Origin: Granulicatella sp041433555
Lineage (GTDB): Bacteria; Bacillota; Bacilli; Lactobacillales; Aerococcaceae
Assembly (NCBI RefSeq): GCF_041433555.1
Contig: NZ_JAPWBR010000001.1
Span: 1 to 64,000 of the forward strand
DNA length: 64,000 nt
Reading direction: 5' to 3'
Both the position numbers and the translations under genes were made by a program. A model generated the notes under the pieces. The model made no database searches. It was given only the letters and a program-made list of their open reading frames with translations, and was not told where the DNA came from. Position 1 is the stretch's first letter; every line of letters begins with the position of its first letter. Shown here piece by piece: positions 49,418 through 58,036 of this stretch.

Positions 49418-49930
49418 CTAACTGTCAAATCGATTTAACGAAATTAAATATCCAGCTCCAGAAATTAACCCCAATAGTCCAGAAACTCCGCCCGTGATAA
49501 TGAGAACGGATCCCATTCCACCGATTTGAAGTGTTACATCATTGATACCTGTTAATCCTGGAATATAGGAAACGAGAACCGGCAGCGTCGCAATAACTCC
49601 TAAACTGGCTGCCAGTAAAAAGATTTTTGTAATCCAATACGGAATTTCGCCCGTCTTTTTATAATAGCGATGACTAATTCTAGCGACAATAAACATCACC
49701 CAAATAAACACAACGAGATAAATAAACATCATCTGCGTTTGGTGCAGAATCTGAAGGGTTTCTTCTGAGGGTGCGGTAAATGGAAAAACAATACTAAAAA
49801 TGACAATCGAAAAAATATTCGGCAAGATATAAGACGGCGCCACAAAGATGAGTCCACCCCATACAATTCCTAGTATTCCGCTTAATAGCGCCCATAGTTT
49901 TGATTTTTTTGGTTGTTCTACAGCCTGCAC
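49418..49930 (-). CDS. Four-helix membrane protein, array 2 unit (longer form)
   Basis: 170 residues with a GTG start. The first 20 residues, MQAVEQPKKSKLWALLSGIL, are identical to those of the gene at 49974-50498. YYKKTGEIPYWITKIFLLAA replaces the usual Y-Y-K-x-D-x-R-V, and the end reads GYLISLNRFDS. This member and its 5' neighbour form a subfamily with an extra soluble N-terminus. Function unknown. Confidence 0.75.
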   Translation of the reverse strand: MQAVEQPKKSKLWALLSGILGIVWGGLIFVAPSYILPNIFSIVIFSIVFPFTAPSEETLQILHQTQMMFIYLVVFIWVMFIVARISHRYYKKTGEIPYWITKIFLLAASLGVIATLPVLVSYIPGLTGINDVTLQIGGMGSVLIITGGVSGLLGLISGAGYLISLNRFDS

Positions 49931-49975
49931 TCACAACGCCTCTTTTCTTCTTGTTTCCCTTATTTTATCACAACT
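49885..49975. repeat. Near-identical gene-start repeat within array 2 (copy 1)
   Basis: About 90 bases covering the first 20 codons and upstream leader of the gene at 49418-49930; repeated at 50449-50545 with only a few differences, including TTCCCTTATTTTATCACAAC. Confidence 0.8.
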
Positions 49976-50498
49976 ACTCATGTCTCTTTTTCCGAAAATT
50001 CTTTAACGAAATGAGATAGCCGATTCCTGAAATAACCGATAAAATGGCTGACCCCGTAAACATAAAGAATACTGGAAGTTTTAACACCCCTGTTATCTGC
50101 AGTTGATAAATGGTATTTCTAAGAAATGGTACTGCTACTAGATTATAAGGAAGGGTTGAAACGACTCCAAGGATGCTAGCAACAACAAGCAGAGTCGAAA
50201 TCCAGCGAGGAACCAGACGGTCGCCTCGATAATAGCGTTTTGCATAGATAGAAATGATTAGCAGTATCCAAACAACAATCGAAATGATGGCTAATGCAGT
50301 GTATGCTCCTTGAAGGACTTCCGCAAATTCTTTGACATTAGGTGTAAATGAAAAGAATAAAATAAACATTACTCCCCAGAAAGTTTGAGGTAGAAAACAG
50401 AACGGTACCACTACGAATAGTAGTCCCCAACTAATTCCTAGTATTCCGCTTAACAGCGCCCATAGTTTTGATTTTTTTGGTTGTTCTACAGCCTGCAC
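49974..50498 (-). CDS. Four-helix membrane protein, array 2 unit (first gene)
   Basis: 174 residues, GTG start, N-terminus identical over 20 residues to the next gene, showing a recent duplication including the leader. Continues with GISWGLLFVVVPFCFLPQTF, a YYRGDRLVPRWISTLLVVAS block and GYLISLKNFRKKRHE at the end. Promoter-proximal member of the array. Function unknown. Confidence 0.75.
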   Translation of the reverse strand: MQAVEQPKKSKLWALLSGILGISWGLLFVVVPFCFLPQTFWGVMFILFFSFTPNVKEFAEVLQGAYTALAIISIVVWILLIISIYAKRYYRGDRLVPRWISTLLVVASILGVVSTLPYNLVAVPFLRNTIYQLQITGVLKLPVFFMFTGSAILSVISGIGYLISLKNFRKKRHE

Positions 50499-50570
50499 TC
50501 ATATCGCCTCTTTTCTTCTTATTTCCCTTATTTTATCACAACCGCTCGCAGTGTAGAAGAAAACCACCAA

Positions 50571-50603
50571 CAAAAAACACCTGCGCCAGATGACGCAAGT
50601 GCT
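50571..50603 (-). terminator. Terminator of ridA
   Basis: Minus strand CACTTGCG / CGCAGGTG with TTTTTT. Confidence 0.8.
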
Positions 50604-50611
50604 CAATTCAT

Positions 50612-50998
50612 TTATCTTTTTACAGCAATCGCTTGGATTTCCACAAGGGCATTCTTTGGTAAGGCTGCTGCTTGGAACGCCATACGCGCTGGATAAGGAG
50701 AAGCAAAATACTCTCCATATACTTCATTCATGTTCGCAAAGTCGTTGATGTCCGCTAGTAGCACGGTTGTCGACACGACTGCATCCATTCCAACCCCTGC
50801 ACTTTCTAAAATCGCACGGATATTTTTCAATGATTGATGGGTTTGGCTTGCAATATCACTTCCTGCAAACTCCCCTGTTTCAGGAACGATTGGCAACTGT
50901 CCAGACACGACAATCGTTTCTCCTGTGTAGGCTACTCCTTGTGAGTAAGGCCCGATTGCTTTTGGAGCCTCTTCTGTTTGAATTACTTTCTTTGTCAT
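50612..50998 (-). CDS. ridA: RidA family enamine/imine deaminase
   Basis: 128 residues: AIGPYSQGVAYTGETIVVSG near residue 15, the catalytic arginine in YPARMAFQAAALPKNALVEI near 102-121, typical RidA. Hydrolyses reactive 2-aminoacrylate and related imines released by PLP enzymes (established). It starts 10 bases after the MalY/PatB-type lyase gene, a PLP enzyme producing such intermediates, which makes functional sense. Confidence 0.94.
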   Translation of the reverse strand: MTKKVIQTEEAPKAIGPYSQGVAYTGETIVVSGQLPIVPETGEFAGSDIASQTHQSLKNIRAILESAGVGMDAVVSTTVLLADINDFANMNEVYGEYFASPYPARMAFQAAALPKNALVEIQAIAVKR

Positions 50999-51008
50999 GG
51001 AAATCCTC

Positions 51009-52238
51009 CTAGTCTAATGGTGGCACAGTGTCCACGAATACATATTTTTTCATACGGTCAAACGCTTCTACAAGACGTGCGTACGGCAATGCAAGGTTGA
51101 TACGGATACAGCCTTCACCGAAGAACATCTTGCCGTCTTGCCAAGCCACGCCGACATCCCAGCCGCGTTTTTCGAGCTGCTCCAGCGTCAGATTGTGTTT
51201 TTCTAAAAACTTCGAACAATCGATAAAGAGCATATACGTGCCTTCAGGTTTGGTGACTTCAACGCCGTCAAATTCACGGTGAATAAAGTCGCACGCATAG
51301 TCCGCATTCTTCTCGATCACTTCACGCAATTCTTCCAGCCACTCGTACCCTTCTTCTTGATACGCCCCGATTAACGCATGCATTGACATCACATTCATCG
51401 CGTTATAATGCGGTTTCATCCCTTTTGACTCGACACGGTCTCTTAACGCATCATTGTAAATTACATGATAACTACCCACGAGCCCTGCCAAGTTAAACGT
51501 CTTACTTGGCGCATACATGGCTACTGTACGATTCTTTGCATCTTCTGAAATCGACTGCGTTGGGATATGCTTATGGCCTTTAAAAATAATATCTGACCAA
51601 ATTTCATCCGACACGACAATCACATCGTACTTACGGTAAATCTCCATCGCGCGTTCGATTTCTTCTTTCTCCCATACACGACCACTCGGGTTATGCGGTG
51701 AACAGAAAATCGCCACATGAATCTTATGCGCTTTGATTTTTCGCTCCATATCCTCAAAATCCATACGGTAAACGCCCTGTTCGTCTTTCACAAGCGGGCT
51801 ATGCACGGCCTTCAACCCATTATCGTTTAAGGACTGCGTAAAGCCGACATAGGTTGGACTATGCACTAATACCGCATCTCCAGGCGCAGCATACGAAGTT
51901 AATGTCGACACGACTCCTCCAAGCACGCCATTTTCATGACCGATATGCTTACGAGTTAACCCAGTCACTTGATGGTGGCGCGCATGCCACTGAATAATGC
52001 TCTCGTAGTACTCTTTAGAAGGCATAAAGTACCCGAAAATCGGATGTTCCAATCGTTTTTGCATCGCCGAAATCACCGTTGGCACGGTTGGAAAACTCAT
52101 GTCCGCGATCCACATCGGAATCACATCGAAGCCTTTCTTCGGTCTATCTGGCGACTTCCCTGGAATTAACCCCAGCCCATCAACAGCTAGCGCGTCCATT
52201 CCACGTCTGTCATATTCCGTAGTAAAATCAAATTCCAT
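51009..52238 (-). CDS. MalY/PatB-type aminotransferase, probable cystathionine beta-lyase
   Basis: 409 residues from the ATG at 52238 (AAGGAGG 8 bases upstream). Fold-type I PLP enzyme: IPMWIADMSFPTVPTVI near 45, FCSPHNPSGRVW near 190, the PLP lysine in YAPSKTFNLAGLVGS near 255, and CIRINLALP near 380. The MalY/PatB group cleaves cystathionine or related C-S bonds, giving pyruvate and ammonia via aminoacrylate. Paired with ridA downstream. Confidence 0.9.
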   Translation of the reverse strand: MEFDFTTEYDRRGMDALAVDGLGLIPGKSPDRPKKGFDVIPMWIADMSFPTVPTVISAMQKRLEHPIFGYFMPSKEYYESIIQWHARHHQVTGLTRKHIGHENGVLGGVVSTLTSYAAPGDAVLVHSPTYVGFTQSLNDNGLKAVHSPLVKDEQGVYRMDFEDMERKIKAHKIHVAIFCSPHNPSGRVWEKEEIERAMEIYRKYDVIVVSDEIWSDIIFKGHKHIPTQSISEDAKNRTVAMYAPSKTFNLAGLVGSYHVIYNDALRDRVESKGMKPHYNAMNVMSMHALIGAYQEEGYEWLEELREVIEKNADYACDFIHREFDGVEVTKPEGTYMLFIDCSKFLEKHNLTLEQLEKRGWDVGVAWQDGKMFFGEGCIRINLALPYARLVEAFDRMKKYVFVDTVPPLD

Positions 52239-52337
52239 CCGCAAAACCTCCTTGAATCTCCCCACCATTATACACCGTCCCCCGCCTCCACTCAACGCCC
52301 TCCGCGAACTCAGCCCGATGCCTGCTCTCCATAAAAA

Positions 52338-52484
52338 GCGTGATTCCCGATGAAAAAAGGCACTCTAGGTGGCGTTGCAAAAAAATCCTTGGACTCTATA
52401 GTCATAGAAATAACTATGCAGATGCCCAAGGATTTTAAAACAACGCTTTAACCCTTTAACTTACTTTTTCATCGCTAAAATCAC
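52338..52484. repeat. Cloverleaf hairpin repeat, copy 7 (centre deleted)
   Basis: Arms GCGTGATTCCCGATGAAAAA and its counterpart at 52462-52484, stem GCGTTGCAAAAAAATCCTTGG/complement. After AGTCATAGAAATAAC the inner hairpins are missing. The first 70 bases recur at 53515-53582. Confidence 0.75.
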
Positions 52485-52491
52485 GCTATAC
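52462..52491 (+). repeat. Degenerate copy of the CBS-ACT gene 3' end
   Basis: 24 of 30 bases match 53971-54000. On the minus strand it would encode Y-S-V-I-L-A-M-K-K-stop, compared with Y-R-V-I-S-V-M-R-K-stop in the real gene. Far border of a 1.5-kb cassette holding the surface-protein gene. Confidence 0.65.
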
Positions 52492-53280
52492 TTTTCGTTT
52501 TTTTAGAAAGAAAACAATCACTCCGATAACACAGACTCCCACGCCGATTGCTGGATAGAGTAAATTCTCTGCTGCTCCTGACATTTGCCCGACGGAAGCT
52601 TTCTGGTCATTTTCATGATACTTCTGAACCATTTCCTGAATTTCCTTTAAAGAATACCATCCCTTATTTGCTTGAACTGTCTGCTTTTCTACGTCGTATA
52701 ACAATCCAATTTTTACATCTCCATTCGGAAATACTTTTGAAACAGTAATACCACCAAAAGGAGTATCATAATCCACATTGAAAACTAGTATTCCTTTGGT
52801 ATCACTGCTATATTCCTCTCCTAAAAGTTCAGAAATTTTCTGATATTCAAAATCCTGTGGTTTATCTGCATAGCTGCCCGACTTCGTTTGTAAACGACCA
52901 TCAACTTCAGAAATCCAAAACTCCTTATTCATCCCATTTAATAAGGTTTGCGCACTTAACCACCCGCTGTTTTTAGTAGTGATTGTCCCATCATCAGCTT
53001 GTTGGATTAACTGTTTTAATTCCTCTTCGGACTTAACATCTTTTAGCTTCTTATCACCAAACACAAAGATTGTATGTTTTGTATCGAAAGGAACCCCATT
53101 CTCGGAAGAACGCTCTTTGTCCTTGACCTGTTGATTACTTTTCTCCATCGACTCATCTAACACCTGATGCAATTCCTCTGTCGAAAGTTCCGGCGCTGCA
53201 TAAACCGTTGAGAAAATTGAAGATACTACAAACAATCCACTGACTACGACTAAAAATATTTTCTTTAATTTGAAAACCAT
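52486..53280 (-). CDS. Secreted, membrane-anchored surface protein
   Basis: 264 residues from the ATG at 53280 (AAGGAG 9 bases upstream). Signal peptide (residues about 1-28, KIFLVVVSGLFVVSSIFS..VYA), an extracellular body with EELHQVLDESMEKSN, IFVFGDKKLKDVKSEEELKQ and FNVDYDTPFGGITVSKVF, and a C-terminal membrane helix GVGVCVIGVIVFFLKKRKV. The arrangement resembles a TPM/YgcG-like anchored protein, but no motif proves it. Its stop codon lies within a copy of the neighbouring CBS gene's end, so it belongs to an inserted cassette. Confidence 0.65.
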   Translation of the reverse strand: MVFKLKKIFLVVVSGLFVVSSIFSTVYAAPELSTEELHQVLDESMEKSNQQVKDKERSSENGVPFDTKHTIFVFGDKKLKDVKSEEELKQLIQQADDGTITTKNSGWLSAQTLLNGMNKEFWISEVDGRLQTKSGSYADKPQDFEYQKISELLGEEYSSDTKGILVFNVDYDTPFGGITVSKVFPNGDVKIGLLYDVEKQTVQANKGWYSLKEIQEMVQKYHENDQKASVGQMSGAAENLLYPAIGVGVCVIGVIVFFLKKRKV

Positions 53281-53427
53281 TTCTAAGATCTCCTTCCGTT
53301 CAAAAGACGGCTCCATCAAAATGAAAAAATATTCTACATAACCAACATACAAATAGCACGTTCTCACTACTCTGCTTTCACCTATATAATACCACTCAAC
53401 ACTGTATTTAATCTACATGATTTTAAT

Positions 53428-53500
53428 CAAATCCTTGGACTCTATAGTATGAACACTACAAAGATAGGAGCTGAGATGAAGACTGAGCCCGATGCAAGTT
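53428..53500. repeat. Hairpin repeat relic
   Basis: CAAATCCTTGGACTCTATAG, the start of copies 7 and 8, followed by rearranged inner sequence (GGAGCTGAGATGAAGACTGA). The interval 53281-53427 otherwise holds the presumed promoter of the surface-protein gene; no boxes assigned. Confidence 0.5.
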
Positions 53501-53514
53501 CATCACAAAATCGT

Positions 53515-53705
53515 GATTAGCGATGAAAAAACTAAGGTAGCGCTGCAAAAAAATCCTTGGACTCTATAGTCATAGAAATAACGATTCGCATGCGAAAAGA
53601 ATTAGAGCTCCATAGCTAGAATCGCTTTGGAGCTCTTTGACTTTCGCAAGGCCTGAGACCAAGGCTCAGGCTGGTGCAGTTATTTCTATCACTTTTTAAA
53701 TCTTT
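53515..53705. repeat. Cloverleaf hairpin repeat, copy 8
   Basis: Starts with TGATTAGCGATGAAAAAACT and TCCTTGGACTCTATAGTCAT as in copy 7, has the hairpins TAGAGCTCC/GGAGCTCTT and CCTGAG/CTCAGG, and ends AGTTATTTCTATCACTTTTT; the far outer arm is lost. Confidence 0.75.
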
Positions 53706-53790
53706 TTCCCGTTTCTTGCCAAAGATGAAGTGCGGACTCCGCAAAACGACATCACGTGATAACTGCGCATCACAGAATTGGTAAAAAAAC

Positions 53791-53970
53791 GGAGTCCCCC
53801 TAGGATTCCATAGTATGAATAATAGAGAGAAGCAACCGATGTGAATTACTGCCACTAAGAAATTTATTTCTAAGTGGCAGTTTGAAGCTCGGTAGGAGCC
53901 AAGACGTAGACTTGGCCCGGTGCCTCTATTATCAATACTATGGAGTTATCCTAGGGGGACGTAGTTCCCA
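53791..53970. repeat. Cloverleaf hairpin repeat, copy 9
   Basis: GGAGTCCCCCTAGGATTCCA opposite TGGAGTTATCCTAGGGGGAC, hairpins ACTGCCACT/AGTGGCAGT and GCCAAG/CTTGGC. The outer arm to the left (from about 53735) contains ATCACGTGAT, an inverted degenerate copy of the adjacent CBS-gene end. Confidence 0.82.
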
Positions 53971-54612
53971 CTATTTTCTCATCACTGAAATCACGCGATA
54001 GCCTTTTTGTGCGATAAAGTCCGCTACTTCATCGGGCTCAGTAGAGTCCACATGAAGCACCACTTGCACTTTCCCATCGCGATGGAATACAGAAATTGTC
54101 GAAACGTTCACGTTGTTTTCGCGCAACACATTTGAAATTTCTTCCAGAGGACCTGGTTTATCCTCATTAATTTCAATGAATAAACGAGAACCTGGAGTGT
54201 TGTATCCAGAAATTTCGATAAAGGCATCGAAAATATCTTTGTCGGTAATAATCCCTTCCACGTGTCCACGCGCATCTACGACTGGCAGGACGCCGACTTT
54301 TTGTTGACGCATCAGAGACGCCGCTTCTTCTAATAATATATGAGCCTTCACTGTTAAAACTTGCTTTTGCATAATTTCGCTTGCAGCCGTCTTGTTTAAT
54401 AAGTAGTTCAACTCATGCATCGATAGGCTTGTCGCCATTGAAGGTGAATGCCCTGCAACAAGTTCTTCTGTTAACAGTCCGACTAACTTACCATCTTCCA
54501 CAACTGGCAAGCGGTGAATGTCGTGCTCCTTCATTAAGTCTAGAGCTTTCATAACCGTTGTTTCAGGCGTTACTGTAATAACGTTGGTTGACATATAATC
54601 TTTAACTTCCAT
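53971..54612 (-). CDS. CBS-ACT protein (AcuB-like)
   Basis: 213 residues. Two CBS domains (MSTNVITVTPETTVMKALDL, HDIHRLPVVEDGKLVGLLTE; MQKQVLTVKAHILLEEAASL, VGVLPVVDARGHVEGIITD) and a C-terminal ACT-like domain (LFIEINEDKPGPLEEISNVL, VSTISVFHRDGKVQVVLHV). Such AcuB-like proteins sense ligands (nucleotides, amino acids). Only 2 bases after livF, so it is the last gene of the branched-chain amino acid operon and may gate transport or sense its substrate (inference). Its 3' end is duplicated at 52462-52491. Confidence 0.88.
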   Translation of the reverse strand: MEVKDYMSTNVITVTPETTVMKALDLMKEHDIHRLPVVEDGKLVGLLTEELVAGHSPSMATSLSMHELNYLLNKTAASEIMQKQVLTVKAHILLEEAASLMRQQKVGVLPVVDARGHVEGIITDKDIFDAFIEISGYNTPGSRLFIEINEDKPGPLEEISNVLRENNVNVSTISVFHRDGKVQVVLHVDSTEPDEVADFIAQKGYRVISVMRK

Positions 54613-54614
54613 GA

Positions 54615-55319
54615 TTACCCTCCTAGATATGCTTTCTGAATTTCATCACTTTCTAACAACTCTTGTCCTGTACCGCTCAATACCACTGATCCAGTTTCTA
54701 GTACATACGCACGATTTGAAATCGACAATGCCATTTTCGCATTTTGCTCGATAAGTAAAACCGTTGTCCCTGTCTTTTGGATTTCTTGAATGATTTTGAA
54801 AATCTCGCGGATGAAGATTGGCGCTAACCCCATTGAAGGTTCGTCGAGGAACAATAGTTTTGGACGGCTCATTAACGCGCGGCCCATCGCTAACATTTGT
54901 TGTTCCCCACCAGAGAGCGTTTGTGCATCTTGGTCTTTCCGTTCTTTCAAGATTGGGAAACGCTCGAAGACAGCTTCCATATCTTTTTGAATTTCTTCTT
55001 TATCCTTGCGTAGAAATGCCCCTAGTTCAAGGTTTTCTTTTACCGTTAATCCTGGGAATACGTGACGTCCTTCTGGCACTTGCACGAGCCCTTTCTCAAC
55101 GATTTTCTTCGCAGATGTTGAAGCGATGTTCTCACCTAAGTATAGGATTTCGCCTTCTGAAGGATGGATGAGTCCCGATAAAGTCTTCAAGATGGTTGAC
55201 TTCCCAGCACCGTTTGCCCCGATAAGAGACACGATTTCCCCTTCGTTAACTTTAAAATTTACATTACGTACGGCTTGAATCATTCCGTAATGAACTGATA
55301 AATTTTTAACTTCTAACAT
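54615..55319 (-). CDS. livF: Branched-chain amino acid ABC transporter ATPase LivF
   Basis: 234 residues. Walker A GANGAGKSTILK near 36, signature LSGGEQQMLAMGRALMSRPK near 136, Walker B LLFLDEPSMGLAP near 157, ending in EIQKAYLGG, the usual LivF end. Pairs with LivG. AAA+-free ABC ATPase; cytosolic face of the membrane. Confidence 0.96.
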   Translation of the reverse strand: MLEVKNLSVHYGMIQAVRNVNFKVNEGEIVSLIGANGAGKSTILKTLSGLIHPSEGEILYLGENIASTSAKKIVEKGLVQVPEGRHVFPGLTVKENLELGAFLRKDKEEIQKDMEAVFERFPILKERKDQDAQTLSGGEQQMLAMGRALMSRPKLLFLDEPSMGLAPIFIREIFKIIQEIQKTGTTVLLIEQNAKMALSISNRAYVLETGSVVLSGTGQELLESDEIQKAYLGG

Positions 55320-56090
55320 CTACTCACCTCCTAAGTACGCTTTAATAACTGCAGGATTTTGTTTAATTTCTTCTGGAGTCCCTTCTGCAAGAAGTCTTCC
55401 ATATTCCAACACGTAAATGCGTTGGCAAATTTTCATGACAAGCGACATATCGTGCTCGATTAACACGACTGTTAAATCGAACTCTGCTTGAATTTTAGCA
55501 ATCAATTCTGTTAATTGAGCTGTTTCCTGCGGGTTCATCCCTGCTGCCGGCTCATCTAAGAATAAGATTTTTGGTTTTGTCGCTAAGGCACGAACGATTT
55601 CTAGTTCACGTTGTTGCCCGTATGCTAAGTTTTTCGCCTTTTCATCTTTAAGTGAATCCAAGTTGAAAATCTTTAGCAATTCCACTGCTTCTTCGCGCAT
55701 TTTTGCTTCTGTATCATAGTATTTTTTCGTACGGAATAATGTTGAGAACAATGAATCACTCGAGTGTGCGTGCATGGCAATCATTACATTTTCTAGTACT
55801 GATAAGTCTTTAAATAAGCGAATATTTTGGAAGGTACGCGCCATTCCAAGGCTTGTACGCTTGTAAGGTGGTAGACCGTTTAAGTTTTTCAACTGTCCGT
55901 CTACTTCTAAGCTAACCGTTCCTTCTGTTGGCTCATAAACCCCTGTTAACAAGTTGAAGAAAGTCGTTTTCCCAGCTCCGTTTGGCCCGATGAGTCCGAT
56001 GAGTTCGCCCTTGTTTACTTTCATCGAAACATTAGAAACAGCAGAAAGTCCGCCAAAGTTTTTTGTTAGTCCATTAACTTCTAATAACAT
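55320..56090 (-). CDS. livG: Branched-chain amino acid ABC transporter ATPase LivG
   Basis: 256 residues from the ATG at 56090, which overlaps the livM stop codon (TGATG); a GTG one codon earlier is also possible. Walker A GPNGAGKTTFFNLLTG, the LivG-typical insertion with LGMARTFQNIRLFKDLSVLE, signature LAYGQQRELEIVRALATKPK and Walker B ILFLDEPAAGMNP; end AVIKAYLGGE. Pairs with LivF. Confidence 0.96.
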   Translation of the reverse strand: MLLEVNGLTKNFGGLSAVSNVSMKVNKGELIGLIGPNGAGKTTFFNLLTGVYEPTEGTVSLEVDGQLKNLNGLPPYKRTSLGMARTFQNIRLFKDLSVLENVMIAMHAHSSDSLFSTLFRTKKYYDTEAKMREEAVELLKIFNLDSLKDEKAKNLAYGQQRELEIVRALATKPKILFLDEPAAGMNPQETAQLTELIAKIQAEFDLTVVLIEHDMSLVMKICQRIYVLEYGRLLAEGTPEEIKQNPAVIKAYLGGE

Positions 56091-57061
56091 CACTTCCCAC
56101 TCTCCTTTGTTTCTTTCTTCTTAGAAAACTTGAAGTCTCCTAGTTTGAATTCCCAAGTACCAAGCAATCCACCTGGACGGAAAATCATGATTAAGATTAA
56201 CGCTACCGCATAGATAATCATACGTAATTGTCCAAATGGTTGTAGGACAAGGTTGATGATTCCAAGTAATACGGCTGCCACGAATGAACCCGTGAAGCTT
56301 CCGATACCACCGAATACCACGATGATTAATACATCGATTGATTTCATGAACGTGAAGTCACTTGGCGTTACCGCTCCAAGCGTTGTAGCAGAAAGTGTTC
56401 CGCCGATACTTGCAGTGGCTGCTCCTAATACGAAGGCCAAGATTTTATATTTTGTGACTTGAACCCCCATCGATTCCGCAGCGATTTCGTCTTGTAACAC
56501 CGCGTAAGTGGCACGACCCGCACTACTGAATGTGTAGTTCAAGATTAAGATAGTTGTTAATACAAGAGCGATATACGTAATCGTCCATGTGTTTGTTAAA
56601 GGCACCCCACTGATACCAGCAGCACCATTTGTAATTTTCATGTTTGTCACAGCTACACGGATGATTTCCGCAACCCCTAGAGTCGCAATCGCTAGGTAGT
56701 CCCCTTTTAAACGAAGCGTTGGTAATCCAACAAGGAATGCTACGATAACAGAGATGACTACTCCGACTGCCATCCCAGCAAATAATCCAGGAAGACCGTT
56801 CATCATTTTCCCAAGAATCGCACCGCTATAAGAACCAATCGCGATAAATCCGGCATGCCCTAGTGAGAATTGACCGGCAACCCCAAGAATAAGGTTCAAT
56901 CCAACGGCGTAGATAATATTGATCATGATATTAATGAAGGTACTTTCGTAGTAGAAGTTAATGACTCCTGTTTGTACAAGTACGAAAAGAAGAGCGTACA
57001 TTCCTAATGCGAACAGCGTCCAACGAATATTCTTTTTATGAAATCTTTGCATCTTCTTCAC
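56090..57061 (-). CDS. livM: Branched-chain amino acid ABC permease LivM
   Basis: 323 residues, about nine to ten hydrophobic segments. LNLILGVAGQFSLGHAGFIAIG is the LivM hallmark (quoted in part: AGQFSLGHAGF), and the loop LPTLRLKGDYLAIATLGVAE contacts the ATPases. Basic C-terminus KFSKKKETKESGK. Starts 0 bases after livH. Confidence 0.95.
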   Translation of the reverse strand: MKKMQRFHKKNIRWTLFALGMYALLFVLVQTGVINFYYESTFINIMINIIYAVGLNLILGVAGQFSLGHAGFIAIGSYSGAILGKMMNGLPGLFAGMAVGVVISVIVAFLVGLPTLRLKGDYLAIATLGVAEIIRVAVTNMKITNGAAGISGVPLTNTWTITYIALVLTTILILNYTFSSAGRATYAVLQDEIAAESMGVQVTKYKILAFVLGAATASIGGTLSATTLGAVTPSDFTFMKSIDVLIIVVFGGIGSFTGSFVAAVLLGIINLVLQPFGQLRMIIYAVALILIMIFRPGGLLGTWEFKLGDFKFSKKKETKESGK

Positions 57062-57943
57062 CTACACTTTCTCTCTGACATTTTTACCAAACAATCCAGC
57101 TGGTAACACGATTAAAATAATGAATAATAGGAAATAAACCACTCCGTCACGGTATGGTGAGTAACCGAAGAAGCTTACCATTGTTTCTAATAGACCGATG
57201 AGGTACCCACCGACCATGGCCCCAGGAATGCTACCGATACCACCAAGTACGGCCGCAACGAAGGCTTTTAGTCCGACGGTAATCCCCATTGTTGTTGAAA
57301 TCGTATTGTAGTACACCCCAACAAGAACACCGGCAATCCCGGCAAGCGCTGAACCGAGCGCAAATGTAAAGGAAATCACTCCGTCTACGTCAATCCCCAT
57401 GAGTTGAGCGGCTTGCTCATCAACGGCAACCGCACGCATGGCTTTCCCCATTTTTGTATAACGAACGATAAATTGTAATAACGCCATTAAGACAACGGTC
57501 ACTCCGAAAATCAAAATTTGTTTTCCGTTGACTGAAACGTCTCCGAATAATGTGATGGTTTCAGTTCCGAAGTCTGAAGGAAACGGACGAGATTCCGCTC
57601 CAAAGAAATAACTCATTGCATTTTCTAATAGGTATGACACCCCAATCGCCGTAATCAACGCGGCTACACGAGTCGAATTACGAAGCGGCTTGTACGCCAC
57701 ACGTTCAATCACAACCCCTAAAACCGCACAGGCAACCATTGCTACTAAGAGTGCTACGAATACATTCATCTTCAATACCATTACGGCAAAATATCCAATG
57801 AACGCCCCCATCATATACACATCACCATGTGCGAAGTTAATGAGCTTAATTGTCCCATAAACCATGGTATATCCAAGCGCAATCAACGCGTAAATACTTC
57901 CGACTGCAAGCCCGTTTACCAATTGTTGCATTAACAACTCCAT
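57062..57943 (-). CDS. livH: Branched-chain amino acid ABC permease LivH
   Basis: 293 residues with about eight hydrophobic segments. NGLAVGSIYALIALGYTMVY and KLINFAHGDVYMMGAF are typical LivH, and the cytosolic loop GKAMRAVAVDEQAAQLMGID contacts LivF/LivG. AAAGGAG precedes the ATG. A hairpin separates it from the binding-protein gene. Confidence 0.96.
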   Translation of the reverse strand: MELLMQQLVNGLAVGSIYALIALGYTMVYGTIKLINFAHGDVYMMGAFIGYFAVMVLKMNVFVALLVAMVACAVLGVVIERVAYKPLRNSTRVAALITAIGVSYLLENAMSYFFGAESRPFPSDFGTETITLFGDVSVNGKQILIFGVTVVLMALLQFIVRYTKMGKAMRAVAVDEQAAQLMGIDVDGVISFTFALGSALAGIAGVLVGVYYNTISTTMGITVGLKAFVAAVLGGIGSIPGAMVGGYLIGLLETMVSFFGYSPYRDGVVYFLLFIILIVLPAGLFGKNVREKV

Positions 57944-57974
57944 ATATTTTCTCCTTTCAAATCTATCCTTATCT

Positions 57975-58016
57975 AGCGGAAAAGAGAGGCGGAAGTCCCC
58001 TTCGTGCCTCTCTTAA
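57975..58016 (-). terminator. Attenuating hairpin between the binding-protein gene and livH
   Basis: Minus strand AAGAGAGGC / GCCTCTCTT with TT, about 20 bases after the stop codon. Such a partial terminator would keep the binding protein in excess over the permease. Confidence 0.6.
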
Positions 58017-58036
58017 AAAATACTGTTAAAACTTAA

